Shown here: piece by piece, positions 1 through 5,165 of the stretch
Numbering within the stretch: position 1 is the first letter of the stretch
Layout: the number at the start of each line of letters is the position of its first letter
Assembly (NCBI GenBank): GCA_011524475.1
Contig: WTKG01000090.1
Coordinates: forward strand, 1 to 5,165
Length of the DNA: 5,165 nt
Source of the DNA: Demequinaceae bacterium
GTDB taxonomy: Bacteria; Actinomycetota; Actinomycetes; Actinomycetales; Demequinaceae
Direction of reading: 5' to 3'
The notes under the pieces: generated by a model
The model's input: only the letters and a program-made list of their open reading frames with translations
Told to the model about the DNA's origin: nothing
Databases searched by the model: none
Program-made: the position numbers and the translations under genes

Positions 1-776
1 TCTCCATCCCCAGCGCTTGCAAGGGCGAGTGCAAGCGGCAAGGAAATTTCGTGCTGAAGAACCTGGCCGAGCGACACGGTGGCAGTTTCCACCAGTCTCA
101 CGTGAATAGTCGCGTTTGCAGTGTGCATCACGACGATCCGGTGTTCCACGTCTTCGTCAGGGAAGAACAGGCTGAATTCGGCAGTGCGAACGGCCTCTGG
201 ATAACCAGGTACCTGTGGAGTGACGGTAATGCTGTCCGCTTTCCATACCTGGCTGTCTGTCTCGCCCTCTGTTTCCGCGGCAACAAAATCGAAACTCGCC
301 CCACATTCGGTGGCAGCGCGCACGCCGTCATCAAAGAACTGTGCCGCGGCTGCTGTGTTGTCGTGAAGTCGCGCTTGAATCGAGCCGATCTCGAATTCTG
401 TGCCTGCCCGCGAGGTAAACACATCAGAGATGTACACCACGGGGTTGGTGTCAGTGGAGGCAGAAGGGTCCGCGTCGAGGAGTTCCACGAACAGCGCGAG
501 ATCTTCACATACTGCAGGGGTAAAAGTTCCGTCCGCGAAGTAGGTGCGAGTTTCCGTGTCGAGCGTGGCGATATCCGACGCAAGCCACACCGGGTCTACT
601 CGCAACCCGGCAAGAGAGGTCTCGATTCCCAACGCTGCACGTAAAGAGTCCACGTCAAAAACCTGAGAATCCTCTACCACCGAGGGCGACGGGCTTGCCG
701 GTGACGCGCCTTCACCCCCAAATCCGCACGCGGCAAGGGTGAGAGCCATCACACAACCACCAGCGAATGCGCGCAT
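1..776 (-). CDS. Putative lipoprotein of unknown family, C-terminus cut by window edge
   Basis: The frame is open from ATG at 776 to the start of the window with no stop, giving 258 complete codons; the C-terminus is missing. The N-terminus MRAFAGGCVMALTLAACG is a short lipoprotein signal with lipobox LAAC, lipidated at C17. A Ser/Pro-rich linker (ASPASPSPS) follows, as expected for a protein tethered to the membrane. The mature part is acidic and has two cysteines, C90 (PAVCEDL) and C158 (AATECGAS), which could pair outside the cell. The stretch GSIQARLHDNTAAAAQFFDD before C158, and IVVMHTANATIHVRL further on, vaguely recall the extracellular sensor domain of PknH-like proteins, but this is only a pattern impression. 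I do not recognise the family. An in-frame TAG at 788-786 rules out a start upstream of 776. The YHYH lipoprotein gene ends 29 bp upstream, suggesting a two-gene lipoprotein unit. Confidence 0.82.
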   Translation of the reverse strand, partial: MRAFAGGCVMALTLAACGFGGEGASPASPSPSVVEDSQVFDVDSLRAALGIETSLAGLRVDPVWLASDIATLDTETRTYFADGTFTPAVCEDLALFVELLDADPSASTDTNPVVYISDVFTSRAGTEFEIGSIQARLHDNTAAAAQFFDDGVRAATECGASFDFVAAETEGETDSQVWKADSITVTPQVPGYPEAVRTAEFSLFFPDEDVEHRIVVMHTANATIHVRLVETATVSLGQVLQHEISLPLALALASAGDG

Positions 777-800
777 GGCGAAAGTCTAGGCGGTGAGATG

Positions 801-807
801 CCTCCTT
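801..807 (-). promoter_or_regulatory. Strong Shine-Dalgarno sequence, unusually far from the next start
   Basis: AAGGAGG on the minus strand overlaps the TAA stop of the YHYH gene (TAAGGAGG). It is the best Shine-Dalgarno match in the window, but it ends 24 nt before the ATG at 776. No ATG, GTG or TTG lies at normal spacing, and an in-frame TAG at 788-786 blocks an earlier start. It probably serves the downstream lipoprotein, either at extended spacing or by holding ribosomes that terminate on the YHYH gene. Confidence 0.5.
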
Positions 808-1861
808 AGGGAGCTGGCGCGCCCGGAGGGCGTTCGTCGGGGCGCGGACGCTCAGACATGTCGCCACCTGAAGGGCCGCCTGCAGGGCCTCCTTGGGTGA
901 GCACTCCCTCCATCGTGATCTGGCCCATCACGCAACGAGGAATATAAGGGAAGTCATCGGTAATGAAATAGGCGTATGTTCCCTCCGGGAAATCCGGGGT
1001 CACAGTAAACAGGCCATTGCACTCATCCAGGTCGCCAGACCCTTCGACAAACACAAAGTCGGAGGTGTAGTCACCGTTGTAGGCGCCTTCCGGCTCTCCG
1101 GCCGCCCGCTCGCCATCACGCAACTGCCAACTGGAACTCAGCGCCCGCACAGCCGAATTCGCGTCTCCAGGCACGTCGTAGCCGAAGAGTGTGTAGACGG
1201 GAAAACCGTCTGCCGCGAACCCCACGAGGGTGCCATGCGTGGCGCCGCCTAAATCCGCAAGGGAGGTGGGGATGCCGTGATAGTGATACGTGCCGTCAGG
1301 TTGCACGTGAGCGTTGTTGAAGTCTTCCCCCGCGTTAAATACCCCGCTGTTGAATGCTTCGATAGGAGTTCCCGTGGAGGGGTCGCGCTCCGCTGTGCCG
1401 GGGTCAAAGGGAACTCCGCCAAGGGAGATGCCAAACACTTTGATAGAGGTGGGTTCACCGACATAGGTGGCTGTTCTCGCAAGCGTGACAGCAACATCTT
1501 GCGCAGAGATGGCGTTGGGGTTGCCACTGTTGGGGAAGGTGCCTGTCTCGTGGTCAGGAATGCCGTTACCGGTGATCGAGATTGTCTCGCCGTCAACGGT
1601 GATAGTCACGTTCTCGTTCGTATCGGCGTATGCCTGGAGTGCGGCCACACGGGCGTCGTCCCAGGTCACCGTGGTGGGGAAATCTTCCACAACGGGGAGG
1701 GCGGCCGCGTCATGCGTATGCGCGCCCTCGCCGTGAGAGTGGGTGGCGCTCGTGGAGACACTCGCCTCGGTGGCAGGTGTGGAGCACCCCGCAAGAGTTA
1801 TGGCGAGAGCGGGGATCGCTGCGAGCCAGACGTGTGTGTGATGCCGCTGTTCACCAAACAT
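806..1861 (-). CDS. YHYH-domain lipoprotein with His-rich N-terminal segment
   Basis: The predicted product is a 351-residue exported lipoprotein; biochemical function is unknown. The signal peptide runs to the lipobox LAGC, with lipidated cysteine C26. Next comes a short histidine-rich stretch, HSHGEGAHTHD at 41-51, which could bind a metal. The YHYH domain fills about 98-318. It contains GNGIPDHETGTFPNSGNPN at 98-116, NNAHVQPDGTYHYHG at 182-196 with the name-giving Y192-H195, GFAADGFPVYTLFGY at 214-228, GSGDLDECNGLF at 274-285 and TYAYFITDDFPYIPRC at 295-310. C281 and C310 could form a disulfide outside the membrane. The last 30 residues are a Gly/Pro/Arg low-complexity tail. ATG at 1861 is chosen because it directly precedes the signal peptide and has AAGGG 8 nt upstream; the longer open frame overlaps arsC. 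A second lipoprotein gene follows after 29 bp, so the two are probably co-transcribed. The family call is strong; its role is not established. Confidence 0.92.
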   Translation of the reverse strand: MFGEQRHHTHVWLAAIPALAITLAGCSTPATEASVSTSATHSHGEGAHTHDAAALPVVEDFPTTVTWDDARVAALQAYADTNENVTITVDGETISITGNGIPDHETGTFPNSGNPNAISAQDVAVTLARTATYVGEPTSIKVFGISLGGVPFDPGTAERDPSTGTPIEAFNSGVFNAGEDFNNAHVQPDGTYHYHGIPTSLADLGGATHGTLVGFAADGFPVYTLFGYDVPGDANSAVRALSSSWQLRDGERAAGEPEGAYNGDYTSDFVFVEGSGDLDECNGLFTVTPDFPEGTYAYFITDDFPYIPRCVMGQITMEGVLTQGGPAGGPSGGDMSERPRPDERPPGAPAP

Positions 1862-1869
1862 GTGTGACG

Positions 1870-1874
1870 CCCTT
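1870..1874 (-). promoter_or_regulatory. Ribosome-binding site of the YHYH lipoprotein gene
   Basis: AAGGG on the minus strand is 8 nt upstream of the ATG at 1861. It supports that start over the longer open frame that runs back into arsC. Confidence 0.7.
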
Positions 1875-1875
1875 T

Positions 1876-1911
1876 TCTTCAATGGATATGTGATCTTCAG
1901 TGGACATGTGA
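1876..1911 (-). repeat. Tandem 18-bp direct repeat next to the YHYH ribosome-binding site
   Basis: Two abutting 18-bp copies on the minus strand read TCACATGTCCACTGAAGA (1911-1894) and TCACATATCCATTGAAGA (1893-1876). They match at 16 of 18 positions. The proximal copy touches the AAAAGGG that serves as Shine-Dalgarno for the YHYH gene. The arrangement could be a duplicated operator, or a feature of the mRNA leader that affects ribosome access. The repeat is directly visible; its function is not known. Confidence 0.85.
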
Positions 1912-1928
1912 AGCGAGCGTATCTGTCG

Positions 1929-1947
1929 TTACTGAGAGTTTGCTGAG
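1929..1947 (-). repeat. Pair of 8-bp direct repeats with 11-bp period
   Basis: The minus strand carries CTCAGCAA (1947-1940) and CTCAGTAA (1936-1929), identical at 7 of 8 positions and starting 11 bp apart, about one helical turn. Same-face direct repeats of this period are typical of binding sites for OmpR/PhoB-type response regulators. They lie just upstream of the candidate -10 element at 1921-1916. The units are short, so chance similarity is possible. Confidence 0.4.
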
Positions 1948-1958
1948 TGTCTCTGACG

Positions 1959-2381
1959 TCACGAGGACACGGGAATATCCAGTGATTCCAAAAGAGTGCC
2001 CACACGTGTGCGGATCTGGTCCCGAATGATCCGCACTTGCGCGATACCTTGACCAGCGGGGTCTTCGAGCACCCAATCTTCGTAGCGAATGCCCGGGAAC
2101 ACCGGGCACGCATCCCCGCACCCCATAGTGATGACCACATCAGATGTAGCCACATCTTTTGTCTCGAGGATGCGCGGAGTGAAGCCGTGAATATCAATGC
2201 CTACTTCTGCCATGACGGTCACGGCGACGGGATTCACGTGCGAGGCAGGCTCAGAGCCTGCCGAAAGCACCTCCACGCGATCCCCCGCGAGGAAACGCAC
2301 AAAACCTGCAGCCATCTGGCTTCGTCCCGCATTGTGTACGCACACGAACATCACCGTTGGTCGCGAAGTGCCGCCCGTCAC
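1959..2381 (-). CDS. arsC: ArsC-type arsenate reductase (low-molecular-weight phosphatase fold)
   Basis: The predicted product is a 140-residue cytoplasmic enzyme that reduces arsenate to arsenite. The P-loop CVHNAGRS gives a CX5R motif at C14-R20, holding the nucleophilic cysteine. ITMGCGDACP carries C88 and C92, and the loop DPAGQG at 107-112 carries the conserved aspartate. Three cysteines fit an intramolecular disulfide relay. The C88/C92 spacing is tighter than the C82/C89 of staphylococcal pI258 ArsC, so whether thioredoxin or mycothiol recycles it cannot be read here. The frame is open far upstream, but that extension overlaps the ribonuclease gene in another frame and has no ArsC-like sequence. 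GTG at 2381 gives a normal-length N-terminus (VTGGTSRPTVMFVC) and sits 4 bp after the ribonuclease stop. There is no good Shine-Dalgarno, so translation probably depends on coupling. An internal ATG at 2351 is too close to the P-loop to be preferred. No arsR or arsenite efflux gene is in the window. Confidence 0.9.
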   Translation of the reverse strand: MTGGTSRPTVMFVCVHNAGRSQMAAGFVRFLAGDRVEVLSAGSEPASHVNPVAVTVMAEVGIDIHGFTPRILETKDVATSDVVITMGCGDACPVFPGIRYEDWVLEDPAGQGIAQVRIIRDQIRTRVGTLLESLDIPVSS

Positions 2382-2385
2382 GGGA

Positions 2386-3852
2386 TTATTTCTGTGTGGA
2401 AGAGTCGGGCGAGGGTGCCGCCTCGGGTGTGGCGACGCGGAAAATTGGCCCTTCCAGTGGCCGGGCGCTTTCCAGCACGATTGTCTGAATTTCGCCCTCG
2501 TCCACTCCCCCTTTGCACCGTGCCACGATGGCCGGTGATGCGATTTGCACCGTTCGGTCATCAATTCCCACACCCTGGAACTGTTCGCCTTCACGCCCCT
2601 GCAACATGGCGGCTTCGATGGCATCCACGCTTGCGCGTTCAGCCCGCGCGTTGACGCGTACCCCGTGGGCCATCGTTTGGCCTATCCATGGCACTGCCTC
2701 ACGAGCCCATTGCGGCACTTCGCGTCCATGTGCGTGGGCAAGACAAAATTCTGTTGCGTATCTGTCGACGAGCCGGCGCAACGGTGCCGTGACGTGGGCG
2801 TAGGGCACTGCGAGGGCGCCGTGAGTGAGGGATTCAGGGCGAGAAAACTCGGTGCCGTCCACGAAGGCTTCCCACCGTGCTCCGCGAAACAGTTTGATGG
2901 CTGAGGCTAAAAACGCGGGGGTGCCTGGAGCGTTGTGGTCTAGGGAATGCACCACGTCGAAGTAAGAATCCGACTTTCGCCACTGCACTCCGAGTGCCGC
3001 GGCTTGATGACGTAAACGGCGCACACTTGCTTTGCTCGCCGGCGGCATGGTGCGCAAAATTCCTGATCCGCCGTCCAGCATCACGGCGGCAGCGGCTTCA
3101 CCGGTCAATAACGAAATGTGAGCGTTGTCGTCCTCGAGCGGCAGCGGGGACTGGAACTCCAAGGTCACCAGGCCGTCACGGACCACCACCTCTTGGCTGG
3201 GTTTGGGAAGCGTGACCGCTCCCCTGCTTTTCGCGAGGGCGCGGCGGGCATCCCCGAGGTGACGCATACGTGCCAAGAGATCCGTTGCTTCGTCAGGCGG
3301 AGCTTCGCTGAGTTCGGTGTACGTGTATTGAGCCCGGCTTTGCACCCAGGAACGCTCAATCTCCACGTTGTCGAGCGTGCCGTCCCCCTGGACGGCCATG
3401 GTCCACACCACAGCTTTGCGCCGCTGTCCGGCAAGAAGTGAGCCGTAGCCTTCGGCTAGTGCAGGAGGGTGCAGGCCGATGCGGGTATCGGGGCCGTAGA
3501 CGGTTTCTACGCGTTCACGAGAGTCACGGTCTATTGCTCCGCCAGGAACAACGTGGGCGCCGACGTCCGCAATTGCGTAACGCACGAGCCACCCATCGCC
3601 GCGATCCTCGATGGCGACTGCCTGATCGAGGTCTTTGGCTCCGGGAGGGTCAATGGTGACGAAGGGGATATCCGTGAGATCGCTACGGTGATCGCGGATG
3701 TGGCCTGGGTCTTTGTCTGCGCCACCTGCTTCGGCTTCGAAGAAGGCTTCTTGAGAGTAGCCGTCTGTGATTCCAGCATTGGAGCGGATGGTCGCAAATT
3801 CATCGGCGAGATTCGCCAGGGACGCGTGTGTACGCATCCGGGTGATGGCCAT
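2386..3852 (-). CDS. RNB-domain 3'-5' exoribonuclease (RNase II/R family, short actinobacterial form)
   Basis: The predicted product is a cytoplasmic Mg-dependent exoribonuclease that degrades RNA from the 3' end. It has 488 residues. The RNB active-site motif is TIDPPGAKDLDQA, with acidic residues D68, D74 and D76. The fourth position, aspartate in E. coli RNase II/R, is Q77; I recall this as usual in actinobacterial members. NAHISLLTGEAAA at about 243-255 and YAHVTAPLRRLVD at 351-363 are the other conserved RNB segments, the latter with the catalytic-site arginine pair R359/R360. No N-terminal cold-shock domains are present. The C-terminal 90 residues hold only a weak S1/OB-like stretch (about 424-473) and then a low-complexity tail, so the protein is shorter than RNase R. 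The ATG at 3852 is the first start after an in-frame TAG at 3864-3862, with a weak AGGG about 7 nt upstream. The TAA at 2388-2386 lies 4 bp before arsC. The MFS gene upstream is probably in the same operon. Confidence 0.93.
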   Translation of the reverse strand: MAITRMRTHASLANLADEFATIRSNAGITDGYSQEAFFEAEAGGADKDPGHIRDHRSDLTDIPFVTIDPPGAKDLDQAVAIEDRGDGWLVRYAIADVGAHVVPGGAIDRDSRERVETVYGPDTRIGLHPPALAEGYGSLLAGQRRKAVVWTMAVQGDGTLDNVEIERSWVQSRAQYTYTELSEAPPDEATDLLARMRHLGDARRALAKSRGAVTLPKPSQEVVVRDGLVTLEFQSPLPLEDDNAHISLLTGEAAAAVMLDGGSGILRTMPPASKASVRRLRHQAAALGVQWRKSDSYFDVVHSLDHNAPGTPAFLASAIKLFRGARWEAFVDGTEFSRPESLTHGALAVPYAHVTAPLRRLVDRYATEFCLAHAHGREVPQWAREAVPWIGQTMAHGVRVNARAERASVDAIEAAMLQGREGEQFQGVGIDDRTVQIASPAIVARCKGGVDEGEIQTIVLESARPLEGPIFRVATPEAAPSPDSSTQK

Positions 3853-3894
3853 GGCACGACCCTATGACAGGTAGACCACCAGTGAGTTCCCGAG

Positions 3895-5165
3895 TTATCG
3901 CTTGTCTTCCACTGTGGCGATCAGCAAGGCCAGCCCTGCTGCCACAATCACCAACACGGCAACGATTCCCCACACCTGAGTGCCGGACAGGCCAATCGCT
4001 AACGCCCACGCTCCGGGCGCAAGGAAGGACGCCGCCCGGCCGGAGGTTGCGTACAGACCAAAGAGTTCCGATTCCTGCCCCTTCGGTGCCACGCGAGCCA
4101 AGAACGAACGCGACGCAGACTGCGCCGGGCCAATAAAGGCGGTGAGAGCCAAGCCGGCGATCCAGAACACCATCGGGCCAGAATCGGCCATTCCGGCCAC
4201 GATTCCTCCAGAGACGAGCACGCCTACCAGCGAGAAAATCACCAACGCGCGCGGCCCGAATTTGTCGTCAAGGGCACCGGAGGCAATGGTGGACACCCCG
4301 GCAATAAGGTTGGCGGCAATACCGAACATGATGACTTCTGAATCCGAGAAACCGAATAATTTGGCGGCGATGACTGCACCGAATACGAATATTCCTTGGA
4401 GCCCGTCGCGGTAAATGGCGCTGGAGATGAGGAACCATACGGTGGTGCGGGACTTATCCCAGAGTTTTTGGATGTCCTTCCACAAAATCTCGTAGCTGTC
4501 GAGCAGGCTCACGCTCGCACGTTTTTTGTTGCCTTCTACCTCCGGAACGTACGCAAATACTGGCCACGCAAACACAAGAGTCCACACCGCTGCGCCCACG
4601 CCAATCAATCGGAAGGCCATGCCGTTAGAGGTATCCAGCCCAAACCACGAGTTGAGGTCCAAAAAGACGACCACGATCAGAGCCACGATGCCGCCGATGT
4701 ACCCCAGTCCCCACCCGAGGCCAGACACCCGACCATACGTGCGAGGGGTGGAGACCTGCGCGAGCATGGCGTTGTAGTTCACGCCCCCGATCTCGTTGAA
4801 CAGGGCGCCCACGGCAATGAGGCCTGCACCCAGCCAGAAGTAGCGCGGGTCTGCTTCCACAAAGAACAACCCGAACATGGTGAGGGTCATGATGATGGTG
4901 CTGGCGGCGAGCCATTTTTTGCGTTTGCCACCTGCGTCTGCGCGCTGACCAATCACGGGGGCGAGGATGGCAACGGCAAAGCCGGCAATGAACACGGCGA
5001 CGCCCATCTGGGTATCGAGATGCGCCAATGCTGCGTCGTATAGCTCGTTGCCTTCGCCGAGAGCGCGTATGTCGGGGTCAATGAAGTCGTCTCGCACCAA
5101 ATAGAGCGACACGAACACGAACGTGATGATCACGGAGTTGAACGGCTGGGTGGCCCAATCCCACA
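3895..5165 (-). CDS. UMF1-family (Atg22-like) MFS transporter, N-terminus cut by window edge
   Basis: This is an integral membrane transporter of the major facilitator superfamily, UMF1/Atg22-like branch; the substrate is unknown. The frame is open to the window edge and ends with TAA at 3897-3895. A GTG at 5133 is not the real start: ten more in-frame codons precede it, reading WDWATQPFNS, which matches the usual first transmembrane entry of UMF1 proteins. The true start therefore lies beyond 5165. Counting from the GTG, the MFS loop motif GQRADAGGKRKKW is at about 62-74 and the family-typical NYNAMLAQVSTPRTYGRVSG is at 119-138. A charged central loop spans about 197-230. About twelve hydrophobic segments are visible (roughly 1-14, 44-61, 75-92, 98-113, 143-158, 175-195, 231-255, 267-287, 296-316, 321-337, 362-382, 386-407). 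The RNB ribonuclease gene follows 42 bp downstream, so co-transcription is likely. The family assignment is firm; the transported compound is not known. Confidence 0.9.
   Translation of the reverse strand, partial: WDWATQPFNSVIITFVFVSLYLVRDDFIDPDIRALGEGNELYDAALAHLDTQMGVAVFIAGFAVAILAPVIGQRADAGGKRKKWLAASTIIMTLTMFGLFFVEADPRYFWLGAGLIAVGALFNEIGGVNYNAMLAQVSTPRTYGRVSGLGWGLGYIGGIVALIVVVFLDLNSWFGLDTSNGMAFRLIGVGAAVWTLVFAWPVFAYVPEVEGNKKRASVSLLDSYEILWKDIQKLWDKSRTTVWFLISSAIYRDGLQGIFVFGAVIAAKLFGFSDSEVIMFGIAANLIAGVSTIASGALDDKFGPRALVIFSLVGVLVSGGIVAGMADSGPMVFWIAGLALTAFIGPAQSASRSFLARVAPKGQESELFGLYATSGRAASFLAPGAWALAIGLSGTQVWGIVAVLVIVAAGLALLIATVEDKR

Larger units (their letters stand above)
1862..1958 (-). promoter_or_regulatory. 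Intergenic control region candidate for the two lipoprotein genes
   Basis: This 97-bp gap is the only sizeable non-coding stretch in the window and the natural place for a promoter driving the YHYH lipoprotein. A TAnnnT hexamer, TACGCT, occurs on the minus strand at 1921-1916 and could be a -10 element. At 16-19 bp upstream I see no TTGACA-like -35, only AGCAAA-type sequence. Two sets of direct repeats lie around this element, described separately. A weak -35 overlapped by repeats would fit an activator-dependent promoter, but this is inference. No strong terminator for arsC is visible, so read-through from the upstream operon is also possible. Confidence 0.35.

Noticed and set aside
1277..1867. 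A 196-codon plus-strand open frame opposite the YHYH gene, and other long plus-strand frames (for example 51-644 and 2037-2654).
   Set aside because: They mirror the codon pattern of the minus-strand genes, have no recognisable domains and are basic or Cys/His/Arg-rich as antisense shadows usually are.
1954..1961. The perfect 8-bp palindrome TGACGTCA overlapping the arsC stop codon.
   Set aside because: A single 8-bp palindrome is expected by chance and partly consists of coding and stop sequence; nothing links it to a bacterial regulator here.
1947..1970. An imperfect hairpin (GTGTCCTC paired with GAGACAC on the minus strand) at the arsC stop as a terminator.
   Set aside because: The stem is about 7 bp with a bulge, and no U-run follows in either direction.
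1862..2197. A 112-residue N-terminal extension of the YHYH lipoprotein from an ATG at 2197.
   Set aside because: It runs antisense-free but out of frame through arsC and would bury the signal peptide inside the protein. ATG at 1861 has a ribosome-binding site and starts the signal peptide.
2382..2624. An 81-residue N-terminal extension of ArsC from an ATG at 2624.
   Set aside because: It overlaps the 3' end of the RNB gene in another frame, is basic and low-complexity, and does not resemble ArsC N-termini. The GTG at 2381 gives the normal length.
3853..3894. A promoter or terminator in the 42-bp gap between the transporter and ribonuclease genes.
   Set aside because: No -10/-35 pair and no stem-loop with a T-run is visible; the gap contains only a weak ribosome-binding site.

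Overview
The window looks like chromosomal DNA of a moderately GC-rich actinobacterium. The evidence is the type of RNB ribonuclease (DPPGxxDLDQ motif, no cold-shock domains), the ArsC subtype (GCGDACP), the UMF1-type transporter, the two lipoproteins and the frequent GTG starts. Genus cannot be read from the sequence; a Micrococcales-like organism is only a guess. All five genes are on the minus strand, so transcription runs from high to low coordinates. Almost every base is coding.

In transcription order: (1) a UMF1/Atg22-like MFS transporter whose first residues lie beyond base 5165; (2) after 42 bp, a compact RNB-domain 3'-5' exoribonuclease (3852 to 2386); (3) after 4 bp, an ArsC-type arsenate reductase with a GTG start (2381 to 1959); (4) after 97 bp, a YHYH-domain lipoprotein with a His-rich N-terminal segment (1861 to 806); (5) after 29 bp, a second, unrecognised lipoprotein (776 down past base 1, C-terminus missing).

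Genes 1 to 3 look like one transcription unit, with arsC probably translationally coupled to the ribonuclease gene. Genes 4 and 5 form a second, envelope-directed pair. The 97-bp gap between arsC and the YHYH gene is the only substantial intergenic space. It holds two sets of short direct repeats: an 18-bp tandem duplication next to the YHYH ribosome-binding site, and an 8-bp pair with an 11-bp period further upstream. It is the best candidate for a control region in the window.

The five gene products do not form an obvious pathway. A link between arsenate reduction and a metal- or oxyanion-related role for the His-rich YHYH lipoprotein is possible but is inference only. I saw no RNA genes, mobile elements, CRISPR arrays, integrase sites or frameshifts. 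I did not find a clear new multi-gene system. The most unusual items are the repeat-bearing intergenic region, the orphan arsC, and the paired lipoproteins of unknown function.
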